Shown here piece by piece: positions 11,601 to 22,357 of a stretch of 64,000 bases of DNA. The DNA comes from Vandiemenella viatica (taxonomy: Eukaryota > Arthropoda > Insecta > Orthoptera > Morabidae), in assembly GCA_031002005.1 (NCBI GenBank), contig CM061921.1:146601283-146665282 (forward strand), written 5' to 3'. Both the position numbers and the translations under genes were made by a program. The notes beneath the pieces were generated by a model. It did not search any database. It was not told the origin of the DNA and was given only the letters and a program-made list of their open reading frames with translations. How positions within the stretch are numbered: the stretch's first letter is position 1; each line of letters opens with the position of its first letter.

Positions 11601-12970
11601 ATCAATTATAGGAAGTATTCAGTTTTAGATCATATTACATGCCTTAAAGTAAATCATGTCAGTTTTAAAAATAATCTATGTATCTAATAAGCACTGAAAC
11701 AAACACTTTATTTGCAAAGAATTAGCTATTTAGCTAGCAGCCGAGAATGCCCTTTCCATTTCCTCATTCGTTGGTTTGATTGAAATGATCATATGATCAT
11801 ATATAAAAACTTTTTGAAAATCTTAACCACTTTCTGCACTTTGTTTGAAATCATTATATCTGCACGTGGATGATCCAGTGTTACGGTCCCGCTTTGTGCT
11901 TCAGTTGTGGCGTCCAGGTCTTCGTGATCTACGTACGAGTCAAAGTTGTTTCTGTGCGCTCAATTTGTTTATTTTTTTTGGGTGGGGGGAGGGGTATAAA
12001 ACGTCGACAACTGCCAATTGTGTACTGTGTGAAAAGTACAATTGCAGGTACCAAGGCAGAACGTTTTCCATGATACTTGTTTCGACAGATCTTTTGCCGA
12101 TAACATAAGATTCAACAGCAACACCAATGGTAGTCAGTCGTTTTTTGACCAGACTGATGCAATGCTCCGTGGTGCACGAACCCTGTATTCTAAGCAAACT
12201 GATATTAAAATTTGTTTCTTTGCTGTGAACGTAATGTAGGTGATTTTTTTGGAACGTCCACTCATCAAACACTCAACGAAAATCTTTTCCATTGCTTGAA
12301 ACATTCAAACTGAACAATTATGTCAACTTTTATTTAAAAACCTTGCTATCATAGATCTTATAGAATTAGCAGAATTAGGAAATTGAAATCCATTTTTTCA
12401 AAAGAAATATCTCAAATACAATGAAGTACAGTTTATGATAAAAACGTTTTAACACATCATCTATTCACTAGATTTTTAAATAGCTGTCAATCGTTGTAAC
12501 CTTCTTTTTGTATTGATTCTACTTCCTACTCAGAAACAACTCTAATTGTATCTTTTTTGTGTGTACGATCTGGGAGCTAGTTTTGCAATAGGATGATATA
12601 ACTCAAATTACAGTAATGCACACAACAAAAATCAACTGGAGTTCTTAAAAAAAAGTGAATGTATATACTTATGATGACGGACGACATAAACACACATTTG
12701 TTGCTGTGAGTCAAATGTCAACTTGACGGGTAAAGGTGAACGGGGCGCCACTACCTGTAGAGAACGAGTTGGACTGGAAAGACAAGGTGACGAAGACTGA
12801 AACATGTTTTCACCCCATTTTATGGATTGCGGATCCGCTTAATTAGGTACTGGATCCGCCAGACTACCAAATGATGCGGGATCCCGCATTGTTGGATTGC
12901 AATCCCTTGCTACATCCCTATAGTTTAAGTAAGTCATTGTTTGATATTTTTTTAAATATTTATTAAGTTT
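11600..12970. other. unassigned segment inside the hAT element
   Basis: This segment separates the central and C-terminal parts of the hAT transposase relic. It could be a large intron, an eroded insertion or internal expansion. It includes a cluster of short palindromes at 12825-12905 (GCGGATCCGC and TGCGGGATCCCGCA). I could not assign the open frames at 11845-12240. Confidence 0.4.
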
Positions 12971-12974
12971 CTGC

Positions 12975-13110
12975 CATGCTACGACTTAAAAAATTTTTTG
13001 ATTATGAAGTAGCACTATGGTATAAACTATGGAAGGACAAGGGTATGACAATAGAAAATATTAGAGAACTAGACCTTACTAAAGAGTTAAATGAGACGGA
13101 AATATCCTAG
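12975..13110 (+). pseudogene. hAT transposase C-terminal fragment
   Basis: Plus-strand reading FDYEVALWYKLWKDKGMTIE, continuing ENIRELDLTKELNETEIS, matches the segment preceding the hAT dimerisation domain (LWY..W..K......L...L.E...FFP). The expected LL.I..T.PV...ERSFS core is missing; an AT-rich stretch (13199-13295) follows and then the right terminal repeat. It is the same gene as 10370-11600. Confidence 0.65.
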
Positions 13111-13388
13111 AGAACCATCTAAAGTGTTTGTGTATGCTTGGTGTACACAGAAAACTTTTACAAAAAATTGTGATAAAATTTCTGATAAAGTAGCTCGAAA
13201 ATTATTATTATTGTAATTAAATAAATATTAATTAATTAAATTATAATTAATTAAAATATTATAAAATTAATTAAGTAATGAAATATATATATATTACATT
13301 AATCAGCGTTTTTGTAGCATGCATATTATCAGTTTTTTCTTGCCTGCCCCCCCCCCCCCCACTGAACAAAATCCTGGCTACGCCCTTG

Positions 13389-14880
13389 ATCACCACAGTC
13401 GCAATTCGGTGAATCTCTCATTCCCCATGTGTATAGAGATAAAGCAGATCTGCCATGACCAGACCTAACTCTGTTGAGCGCAGCCCATGTCTTGTGGAGA
13501 AGGTCGAGTCACTTTCGTGCCTGTTGATTGCCAAACAAAGAGTGCCAATCTCCATGCTTCTCTCCCGTTAAAATTGTTAGAAATAATCTGTTTTGCAGTT
13601 TTTATGCTTGGACTTCTTGATTTAAGTCTCAGAAATTGGGTTTCCATGTCGTCGTGAATGGGGAGATCCAAGTTGTGACAGATCATATTATATTGGGCAG
13701 CTAGAAGATTGCGTCGTCTTATCATAGGCGGTTCGATGTTATTCAAAACGGGTAGCCAGTACAGTGGAGTGCACTTGATACATCCACTAATCATCCGCAT
13801 TGTCTGGTTCAAAATTATGTCGATTTTTTAGCTGTGGGTGCTATTCATCCAGACCGATGAGCAGTACTCAGCTGCAGAATACACAAGGCTCAGTGCGAAG
13901 TGTGGAGGCAGATGCTCCGCAGGAGGTACCAGTTAACTTCTGCAGAATATTATTTCTAGTTCTTAGTTTTGCTGCAAGGTTGTTTAGATGGTTATTGTAC
14001 GACAAGATGCGATCCATTACGACTCCCAAATATTTCTGAAAGGGGTCGTGTCGGAGGGGAGTGCCATCAAAAAGAACGTCAAGCGAGAGATTCGCCGCCC
14101 GACTGTGAAGATGGAAGACACTAGTTTTCATCTTGCTAGAACTGGGTACGAGATGCCATTTCTTAAAATAGTTGCTCAGGGTTTTGAGGTTTGCTGTTAA
14201 ACTATTTTCAATTTGCTGAATGTTATGGGATTGTTGCACTAGTCCATATCGTCAGCATAAGAGAATTGTCTGGATCCTGTTTGAGGAATGTCGGAAATAT
14301 ATAGTCTACATTAAAATAAGTGGGGCAAGAACTGAGCCTTGGGGCAGACCATTAATCTATCTTCTTACTTTGCTTATCTTACTATCTGAGACAACCTGGA
14401 AAGTTCGGTTAGTTAGCATGGCATTGATCATACATGTGATATTTTTTCACTTCAAGATGTTCAGCAGTTCGTACACCATGACCTCTCACCACACCGTATC
14501 GTAGGCAGCGGTAAAGTCAATAAATACTGCACCAGTCTTCAATCGTCTCTCGAATCCTGCTTCTATTGGGTTTCCAAAGTCAGGACCTCATCCTCGCTGT
14601 TTCTTGCAGGTCTAAAACTTGCCTGTTCAACCTGGAGAGTTTCAAAAATAATTAGACTGATTCTATTGCAGATGATCCTTTCAAATAACTTGTAAATAGT
14701 ACTTAACAGTGAAGTAGGTATAAAATTCTCTGGAACATCAAGGATTTTTTCAGGCTTCAGAAACCGCAAGGATGACACTTGTTTGTAGTATGTTACTAAA
14801 GAAGCGGGCCAACAATTTTTTGGTATTTTTTCCACAGTGGTTGAGGAATTCCGGGTGCGTCAAAACCTGGTATGCCCAAT
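13389..14880 (-). pseudogene. Jockey/CR1-like LINE ORF2 (reverse transcriptase to zinc knuckle), relic
   Basis: Non-LTR retrotransposon polymerase read on the minus strand from about 14880 down. In order: SLLSTIYKLFERIICNRI (RT motif 2 region, 14720-14660); QASFRPARNSEDEVL (14620-14575); IDFTAAYDTVW with the first catalytic Asp, near 14520-14485; GLPQGSVLAP near 14350-14320; the YADD catalytic box near 14260-14240, still readable; KYLGVVMDRILSYNNHL (14030-13980); then the thumb/linker with IEPPMIRRRNLLAAQYN near 13720 and SPNCDC at the hAT junction. The endonuclease domain is absent, so the copy is 5'-truncated, as usual for LINEs. Several frameshifts make it inactive. The last 40 codons are at 7177-7405. 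Confidence 0.87.
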
Positions 14881-15027
14881 AATACGCTCATTACGATTAT
14901 ACACGTTTTATGCAATTATGTGTACATATTTTTTCGCGTATCAGAAGGGGATGATTTAGAGTACTTAATATTCCGGATTATGCAACAAAAATTGAATCAC
15001 AGTCACATTTGCGCAGACATCATTAAA

Positions 15028-15160
15028 CCGAGCGTGGTGGGTGAGCGTAGCACTGTGGTCTCACATTCAGTAGGACGCGGGTTCAAATCCCCGCCCAGCC
15101 ATCCTTATTTCGGTTTTAGATGGTTTCACTGTAGTCGAATGCCGGAATGGTTCCGACAGC
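15028..15160 (+). mobile_element. tRNA-derived SINE (family 1), 3'-truncated
   Basis: The head GAGCGTGGTGGGTGAGCGTAG contains the family's A-box region. The B box GCGGGTTCAAATCCCCGCC (15079-15097) forms a plausible T-stem. The body breaks off near 15160, just before the LINE remnant beginning near 15235. Confidence 0.82.
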
Positions 15161-15234
15161 AGAACGATGGGATTCCGAAAATGATATGGCATAATAGACA
15201 ACATATGTACATTAGTCACGCTACGTTAGGGGAA

Positions 15235-15412
15235 AATATCTCCTCTTCGCCTTTCATGACATTAAGGACGCATATAATAACGTCAGATTAACATTCTCCA
15301 AGAAACCTTGGACAGGATCGGCCCACCAAGAAAAATCGCTAACTGATGCAATACATACTTGGAGCATAGAGTAAATACACTATATACAGCAGAAGGAGAG
15401 TTATTCGACAGG
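15235..15412 (+). pseudogene. older I-like LINE, RT fragment left of the mariner insertion
   Basis: The plus-strand reading FHDIKDAYNNVRL holds the first catalytic Asp block of a LINE reverse transcriptase. After a frame change it continues with ILQETLDRIGPPRKI and ...EGELFDR. The sequence stops at the left TA of the mariner element. Its continuation (YEGLP.GDP, then the FTDD box) is found at 22358 on the other side, so the two pieces are one old LINE copy. Confidence 0.8.
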
Positions 15413-15544
15413 TACAGGGTGTATCAAAAAGAATCATCCGATTTGACACGTCTATATTACTGAAACTAATAAAAATATACAATGAATTGTTTTTTGATGA
15501 ACGTGAAACTCAAAAAGTTTTTTCATACCTTTTCATAGGTGTTC

Positions 15545-16500
15545 AATATGCCCCCCTTTAGATGCACGGCTTATGTCAATGCGGTATTCAAATTCTTCCC
15601 AGGCTGCAGCGAGCATGTCTTGAGTGACAGCTTCCACAGCTGCTGTTATGCGATGTCTCAGTTCATTCACTGTTGTTGGTAACGGAAGCACATAAACACA
15701 GTCTTTTATAAACCACCAGAAGAAATAATCACATACAGTCAGGTCCGGTGACCTTGGAGGCCAGTAATGTAAGGCTTAATCATTTGGTCCAGCGAGACTG
15801 ATCCATCGTTCAGTAAGCCTTTGACTTAAAAATTCCCGCACTTCCAGATGCCAGTGTGGCGGTGCCCCATCCTGTTGGTAAATGAAGTCGTTCCAATCAG
15901 TGGGAAAAGAAAGTTCTCAAGCATATCGAGATATGTGCTTCCTGTAACAGTGTTCTCGGCAAAGAAAAATGGACCGAACACCTTTTTCCGTGAAACTGCA
16001 CAAAACGGATTCAATTTTGGAGGGTTCCTCTCATGTTGTACAACTTCATGTGGTTGTGCCGTACCCCATACTCTCACATTATGACGGTTCACCTTACCAT
16101 TTAAATGGAATGTTGCATCGCCACTAAACACTAGGCGTGGAAGAAAACTTTCATCCTCCATCTTGCCAAGAAAGAAATTACAGAATTCCACACGTCGTTG
16201 TTTGTCACCTTCACGAAGAGCTTGCAGTAGCTGAATTTTGTATGGTTTCATGTGTAAACGTCGACGCAACACACGCCAGACGGACATCGGGAGCATGTTG
16301 AGCTGTCGAGCTGCACGGCGAATGGATTTCTGCGGACTCCTTGTGAATGTATGGCGTCTGCGTTCAACATCATCGTCAGACACTCGGAGGCGGCCCGGCG
16401 ATGTGCCTTTACACAAACAACCTGTTTCTCGAAATTGTTCATGTCATCTTCTAAACGCTTTCTATTGTCCTTGACGCCATTTTTACAAGAACTGAAGTGG
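15545..16500 (-). pseudogene. mariner-type DDE transposase, relic
   Basis: Cut-and-paste transposase of the IS630-Tc1-mariner superfamily. The longest open part is 15826-16416, 196 codons. Residues 1-60 include GRLRVSDDDVERRRHTF and the second helix-turn-helix QKSIRRAARQLNMLPMSVWR. Then come MKPYKIQLLQAL and LVFSGDATFHLNGKVNRHNV, with the first catalytic Asp (usual relatives read SDEATFH, here SGDATFH). Further on are RVWGTAQPHEVVQHER and FFFAENTVTGSTYLDMLENF. After a frameshift near 15880 the QDGAPPHW-like block and WPPRSPDL..CDYFFW follow down to about 15720, and RASKGGHIEHL-like codons end near 15545. The N-terminal ~50 residues are disrupted. I lean to a DD41D-like group from the long spacing, without counting it securely. 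Confidence 0.85.
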
Positions 16501-16846
16501 GCACAACCTGCTGCTACCTACCGGGAACCATCTAAAACTCGAGAGTTTGCTCTTTCCAACAGTACGTTGTTTTTTGCTGCTTGCAGCCGACGAGTAAGGA
16601 AGTAAGCGGTGTGATAGAATGAGGAAGTGAGACGTGTTCCTGCGCTCGTGTGAGTGGCAGCGAAGCGGACTCATCTCCCGGCGATTATCAACACTGCTAA
16701 CTGCGGTCGTGTAATATTCACAGAACTTTTGGTGAATCAGTGGTCAGTTATAGTAATTTACATCTAGAGAAGACACCCTAACTGTGGTAATACATCATTG
16801 GCTGAGCTCATCTCGTCGGAACCTTCTCCCGGAGGGTGAGAGGAAA

Positions 16847-18208
16847 TGGCAGAAGCAAGTGATGGAATCAACCCGAGAAAAGAAGAGGCTTCTACCGAGT
16901 ACCAGAGTGACCAAGAGATGATGGAGACAGCGAGGAAGACAATGGAGGCAAACCAAAACGACACACACCGATGAAGAAGAAAAGTACAATCTGAGGAAGA
17001 AATGTAAAGCTGGAGACAGGAGAATCGTCACGAAAGAGAAAAGTGAAGAACCGATGATCACCGAGTCGATTCCTAGCAGAGGTAAGGAGGTAGCTTGCAG
17101 CCTAGCGACCCCACCTCAAACAACTCCCAGTAGATCGTCAGAAGATGGAGGTCATCAGTTGAACACCTAAGGCAACCATCTGACAACTAGTCAGCCAAGC
17201 CAAGTAAGAGAAGTAGCAGTCAAGCGGAACCCCCTCCCCCCGCGCCGGCAATGCGGAAGAGGCTTTATAATGACCATGCAGTGGGGCCATATGTGGTTAT
17301 AATCGAGAAAGCATCAGAGAGTTCTTCTCTACACCCAATTCAGCTGGGTAAAATTTTTTATAACAAGGTCACTAAGCTGAAACGACTCAATCAGCTAGGG
17401 ATGTCTATGGAATTTTTGAATGCCAGCAGTGCTAACGGCTTCGTTGAAAACAAGAAGTTTCTTCAATCTTTGGGTCTGCAGGATTATATACCGGCTCACC
17501 AAGTAGAACGTAAAGGGATTATCAAATTTGTGCCTACGGACCTAGCAGAAGAATAATTAAGGATTAACGCTGTTTCGTCAGCACCGATTATCGATGTACG
17601 GCGATTTAGCAAGAAAGTATTAAAGCACGGCAAGGTGGAAACAGTACCCCTGCAGACCGTGCTCATAACCTTTGATAGCCAACTCCTGCCAGAGGAAATC
17701 GAGATTTTCTACCTGAGATTCAAGGTGTCTCCCTACATATTTCCGGTAACGCAGTGTTTCAAATGCTATAGATTTTGGTCATACGGCCAAATTCTGTAAA
17801 GGAAAAGAAAGTTGTATGAAGTGTGGTGAAGAACACAACATATCCAGCTGCTCAAATGAGTTCCAAAAATGCGTAAACTGTGGAGGTGACCACAAAGCCA
17901 ACGATAGGAAATGCCCCGAATGGAAGCGACAAGAAGAGGACAAGACAAAAATGGCGACTGATAACAAGAGGAGTATACCGCAAAGTTACCAATACAAGGC
18001 AGTGGAATTCCCACCTATACAGAGTAAAAGGTACAGCGCGGTGACGATGTCACAGGGAATTAAGCAAATCAGGGAACACTGCCAAAGTACCGTATGTACT
18101 ACCAAGGAATCTATCGCTACCCAAACGGAAAAAGCAACCAGCAAAGAACAAACTAGCAGAGAGGCAGGAGAAGATATCGTTAATATAATTGACCACTATT
18201 TTGACTAA
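16847..18208 (+). pseudogene. LINE ORF1, gag-like protein with CCHC zinc knuckles, relic
   Basis: The RNA-binding protein of the I-like LINE. The start at 16847 (MAEASDGINPRKEEAS) is chosen because it opens an acidic, Glu-rich N-terminus that stops and restarts in other frames. The open part 17251-17556 covers the domain before the knuckles. After another frame change near 17560, the stretch at 17755-17935 contains three Cys/His knuckles: CFKCYRFGHTAKFC, CMKCGEEHNISSC and CVNCGGDHKANDRKC. Two or three such knuckles are standard in ORF1 of Jockey/I/R1 LINEs. The basic C-terminus ends at 18208. Roughly 110 bp separate it from ORF2. Confidence 0.85.
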
Positions 18209-18320
18209 CTGATAGCACAGCAGATGAAAGGCAAGCTGGCATTTCGATAAGTGCTTCAAGAAATTATAGAAATGGGGCCAAGTGAAACCACATCGGAGGC
18301 TGCAAATCTGTTAATTAAAA

Positions 18321-19805
18321 ATGGCTAGGAGGACTAAATTTACAGTGTTGCAGTGGAACGCACGTAGCCTATTACCAAAATGGTACGAATTTCAAAGTAA
18401 ATAAGGCCGAACTAGTCCTTATATCGGAAACATGGATGCGCTACTCATCTAACATAAACATTAAGATCTTTAGTATATTTCGGAAAGACAGAGCTGATGG
18501 GCACGGGGGCGTTACTATCTTGGTGAGAAGCCACATTAATAGCTCCATGCGTAGATTAGTGGCACCAATTGCCAACGTAAAAATGCTCTCTGTAGACCTC
18601 TCTTACGAGGGACCTACCAAAGTGGCCACCATTATATATAAACCACCTCAAGTCAGCCTAAAGGAAGAAGATTGGTCGGCTATACTAAATCAGCTGCCGC
18701 CAAATAGTGTGGCTAGAGGCGACTTCAACGCTCACCATTCGTAATGGCAAGACAGTTATGTAGACATGCAGGGAATCGAGCTCGCCCATGCCATATCAGT
18801 CTCTTCATTTGCCGTTCTTAACAATAAACATGGAACTAGACTTGGTGCTCCTAGTCAGAGAAATTCTTCTCCAGATATTACTCTCATATCGTTGAACCTA
18901 ATGCACAGAGCGAAATGGGATCAGCTACCAGATACTGTCGGAAGTGATCACTGCGTCCTTAAATTATTTTTAAATTGGAATCTCCCATCTGTCCACTGGC
19001 CCTCAAGGAGACGGTGGTTGTGTAGCAGGGCTAACTGGGCTCGCTACGAAGGAAAGATCAGCACGCTGTTGGAGCAGTGGGAAGGTGCAACCGACGATAT
19101 CCAAGCTCGGTACAACGAATTTCAAAGAATAGTAGAGACTGCTGCAGAAGAGGCTATACCAGAGGTTAAAACTTACACTAGAAGAAAGCTCAATAGAAAA
19201 CCTTGATGGAACAGTGACTGCTCGCGAGCTGTTGCCAGGCGGCGCTTGGCTACCAAAACATATTTTCACGCCGCCACTCAGGAGAATTTGAAAGAACACA
19301 AGAAAAGAACTGCTGAAGCACGAGATACCATTAGAAAGGCCAAAAGAGAAGGCTGGAAGAGTTTTTTTATCCAATTTAAAATATGGTGTTTCGACCCAAG
19401 AGACTTGGCGGAAACTGAACTAGTTTATGGATGAGAGGCCGGCTACCAGTTGGATATCGTCAGACAGACAAGCAGCAGAGAAGTTCCTAGCCTCGTTCAC
19501 TCCTCAATATATACCCAAACAGGCGGATTACCACAAGAGTAGGGATGTAGACGATGTCCCAACAAGGTTGGCGGAACCCTGTTTTCCCCTATCAGAATTA
19601 TTGCATGCCCTACGGAAGAAAGATACTGCCCCGCGGATAGACGCCATTACCTACACAATGATCGAAAAACTTCCTCTTAAAGCGAAGCAAGCCATGCTGG
19701 ATCTCTACAATATTATGATTGACCTCTCCTATGTTCCTGACCAGTGGCGGGAGGTAATCGATATTCCCGTGTGTAAACCCCACAGGAAGAATACCATCTC
19801 ATCAT
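18321..19805 (+). pseudogene. LINE ORF2 N-terminal half: endonuclease and start of RT, relic
   Basis: Starts at 18321 with MARRTKFTVLQWNARSLLPK, the standard opening (LQWNARSL) of an apurinic/apyrimidinic-type endonuclease domain. Recognisable later blocks are RADGHGGVTILVR (18490-18530), the catalytic VARGDFNAHHS (18706-18744), RNSSPDITLIS (18860-18890) and VGSDHCVLKL (18938-18967), which carries the C-terminal Asp-His pair. A connecting helical region follows at 19000-19400. RT begins near 19560-19790 with LLHALRKKDTAPRIDAITYT and ...VIDIPVCKPHRKN. Stops occur at 18742, 19204 and 19432. The frame is cut at TCATCAT|TGTAAG by the solo LTR. Confidence 0.87.
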
Positions 19806-20541
19806 TGTAAGGGAACCAAATAAATCCCCGTAATATTGTGTTAGAGCGAAGTGAATATACGCGTCTGGCTAGCTGCACAGCCGTGCGCTGTAATCCGAGT
19901 AGGTATGTGCTGATATAAGCGCTCGCGCTGGCCGGCAGCTACGCGCAGGCAGTCCGCCTCGGGAGTTTGTACGTAACACATCTATGTAGGAGTGTGTCGC
20001 GATTTACTACCAACATTGTCGCTTTGTACCCCATTTCGGCAACGGGAGTCTAAATTGAAGCTAGCGGGGGTATTGCTAACATATTGCGTGGTGCAGAAAT
20101 TACGTTCCTGTATTTGTGTCACTGTCCGTGTGTAAATTAACGGCGAATAAATTGGAACTAATTTGTAATCTCTGTTTCCGTCAGTAATAAACCTTACTAA
20201 ACCGTATCAGGCTAACAACACTCAAGCCAAAGAACTCTACGCAGCCTTCAATAAAAACAGTAACATCTTTTATTATACATTAGTTGTTCGGCAGCTATTG
20301 TCCGCGCAGTTGTCGATTCTGCGTCATCAACGATCGACTGGTGTCAGAGAAGGCCGTCGTCCTGACAAGAAGAAAAGAAGAACATCAAGAAGACGTTGCT
20401 ATCGGTCAGGTTAGTGATCACACCTCCGATAGCCAACCAGTCACCAATCAATATCCACTCAGCCATCCAAAACGGTACTCTGGCGTCATCTGCGGGACTC
20501 AAACCCTGCACCACACGCGCATAAACAGAGACCCCACTACA
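19806..20541 (+). mobile_element. solo LTR inserted in the LINE
   Basis: 736 bp starting TGTAAGGGAACC and ending CCCACTACA, giving TGTA...TACA ends. The direct duplication TCAT lies at 19802-19805 and 20542-20545; the flanks match for CATCAT. Excising it makes the LINE read ..NTISS|YRPISLLPCP.. in frame, a canonical RT motif, so the boundaries are well supported. The interior has AATAAATTGG and AATAAACC (20145-20200), possible polyadenylation signals. No gag/pol is present. The LTR family (Gypsy or other) cannot be told from an LTR alone. Strand is set by the polyadenylation-like signals. Confidence 0.85.
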
Positions 20542-20545
20542 TCAT

Positions 20546-22185
20546 ATCGCCCCATTTCTCTCCTGCCTTGCCCACAAAACTGATGAGTGCAATGATCAAA
20601 AACAGGATCGAGTGGCACCTGGAGCATCATAGGTTACTTGATACGAGAACTATGGACTACACACTGGAGTTAGTTAAAGAGATCAAATTCCTGGGAATTT
20701 GGTTAGACTCGAAGCTAACATGGAGAAAGCATATAATGGAACTGCAGCAGTCATGTATGCAACGCCTGAACTGCTTCAAAGCCCTCGCCGCCCCGACTTG
20801 GGGTGCAGACCCTCGAGTACTCCGGCATGTATTCTGCTGTCTACTGAGGGGCCGAATGGAATACAGGGGGTTCCTGTACCAAACTGCCACCAAGTCTCTC
20901 CTAACAAAATTGGACTGCAATCAATCAGCAGTTCTGCGAGTAATCGGAGGCTTTGTGAAATCCACCCCCATCGCTGTGATGGAGGCAGAATTATCCATTC
21001 CACCGTTGAGTACAAGAAGAGGAAAATTGGGGTTGAACTTCTGGCTAAAGGTGTGGTTCACGAAGTCACATCCCGTGCAGAGGAAGGAGCAGCTCTATGC
21101 CCACGAAACTTCAGCCAAATCACGCCAACAACAGAAAAAAAACAGCAAGGTATAGTATTTTCAGACAACGGCCCTGTGGAATATACACAGACAAGAGATC
21201 AACGAGATGTTCAGCGAAGAAGATACGTGGCAAAGGGCGGAGATCTTGTCGCGAATCCACCTGTCCTTGATTAAGGGTCCGGTAGACAAAAAACCTACCC
21301 TTCAGATAGAATTAAAGCAGCGGGCATTAGAAACCTTGAATACGCGATGGTAGGGATGACGGAAAGTATTTACCGATGGATCAAGGGTAAGGTAATCCAC
21401 CAGCGCGGCTGCTTGGGTTGATGCAGACGGTGGCGTTTGTGAAGCTTGTAGATTTCCAGCAGAACTCTCAATCTTCTCATCCGAGATGTATGCAATCCTG
21501 AGAGTCATACAATATACAACGGTCAGTACGGACCAAAGCAGTGATATGTTCGGATTCTCAAAGTGCCTTGCAGGTTATCATAGGCATCCCTAAAGGCCAG
21601 TGCAGAAACTACCTGACATATGAACTTGTCAGAGAACTTTGGTTAGCCATACACAGAGGTTTAGAAGTGTGCCTACAATGGATCCCGGGACACGTAGGAC
21701 TATGGGAGTGACAGGGAACGAGCTAGCAGACAGAATCGCTCGACGGCATCTTCAGGTTCCCGATACTGAGAACATTTCGCTGCCTCATACCGACGTCAGA
21801 ATGATCGCCTCAGCAAGGGCTCTCAACGCATGAGACATGAAGTGGAACGAAAAGGCCCAAGGAAAGGGCTATGGTATCGCGCCATCGCTAATAAAGTTAC
21901 GTTGAAACCATGGTTACAGGAAGTGGATCTTCATAGGAAGGTAATCACGCTGTTTAGAAGGTTAAGAACGGGACACACCTCGCTAAATGATAAAAAAATT
22001 TCTACTGAAGGTCTCTGATTCTCCGAACTGCGAATCCTGTGACGAAGTGGAGGATATTTACCACTTCCTGCTAAGATGTAGAAGAACCATATTAAAAGAC
22101 GCTCTACATATAGAAGACATCGCAGATGTGATGGTAACTCTCGCTGCGCCCAATAAGAAAGCGATTAATTTAATTTACTTATAGG
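20546..22185 (+). pseudogene. LINE ORF2 C-terminal half: RT remainder and RNase H, relic
   Basis: Continues ORF2 after the solo LTR. YRPISLL opens it (20543-20563), then CPTKLMSAMIKNRIEWHLEH and LLDTRTM. The text then jumps directly to LVKEIKFLGIWLDSKLTWRK, so the whole palm core including the YADD box is missing (deletion near 20655). The thumb and linker run to about 21150 (LRVIGGFVKSTPIAVMEAEL). The RNase H domain is readable from IFTDGS near 21368, SSEMYAIL near 21478, VPTMDPGTRR and VTGNELADRIARR near 21660-21755. A C-terminal C..C...H...C knuckle (PNCESCDEVEDIYHFLLRC) lies at 22023-22078. The end near 22185 is followed by about 80 bp of 3' UTR and an A-run. Confidence 0.87.
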
Positions 22186-22357
22186 TGGCTAAAACTAAAG
22201 GCATGATATTAATACAAGAGCTCCATTATTCAATGTAACTGGCTAAATTAGCCTAAGGCTAAAGCCAAAAAAAAAGTACGTTGTTCACGCACATATCTCA
22301 AATAACATAATAGTTATGATTTTTTAAAAATCGGATGATTCTTTTTGATACACCCTG

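Larger units (their letters stand above)
7406..13388 (+). mobile_element. 6-kb hAT transposon inserted in a LINE
   Basis: Terminal inverted repeats of 16 bp are perfect: CAAGGGCGTAGCCAGG at 7406-7421 and its complement at 13373-13388, each followed inward by a G/C homopolymer tract. The flanking 8-bp duplication ATCACCAC (7398-7405 and 13389-13396) is the hAT hallmark. Removing 7406-13388 plus one duplication copy restores the LINE reading frame. The internal transposase relic runs on the plus strand at 10370-11600 and 12975-13110. The left half contains two smaller insertions, at 8069-8417 and 8980-9398. Stops in the transposase mean it is not autonomous. Confidence 0.93.
16572..22274 (+). 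mobile_element. I-like LINE with gag-like ORF1, endonuclease, RT and RNase H
   Basis: Nearly full-length non-LTR retrotransposon inserted in the mariner element. An 11-bp target duplication AGTACGTTGTT sits at 16561-16571 and 22275-22285. The 3' end is an A-run (22267-22275). ORF1 lies at about 16847-18208 and ORF2 at about 18321-22185. Gag-like CCHC knuckles, apurinic endonuclease, RT and a separate RNase H domain in this order point to the I/LOA-type lineages. The copy is dead: multiple stops, a deletion inside RT near 20655, and a 736-bp LTR insertion at 19806-20541. Confidence 0.88.
15415..22357 (-). mobile_element. mariner-type transposon, itself split by a LINE
   Basis: Perfect 28-bp terminal inverted repeats lie at 15415-15442 (CAGGGTGTATCAAAAAGAAT...) and 22330-22357. 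The left copy is preceded by TA; the right is followed by TT, probably a mutated TA duplication. The transposase lies antisense at 15545-16500. About 5.7 kb of the apparent length is a younger LINE (16572-22274); without it the element is roughly 1.2 kb, the usual mariner size. Confidence 0.93.

Noticed and set aside
20699..21274. 191-codon plus-strand frame overlapping the LINE
   Set aside because: Shadow of the RT thumb frame that starts at 20568, which carries the recognisable motifs. This frame has none.
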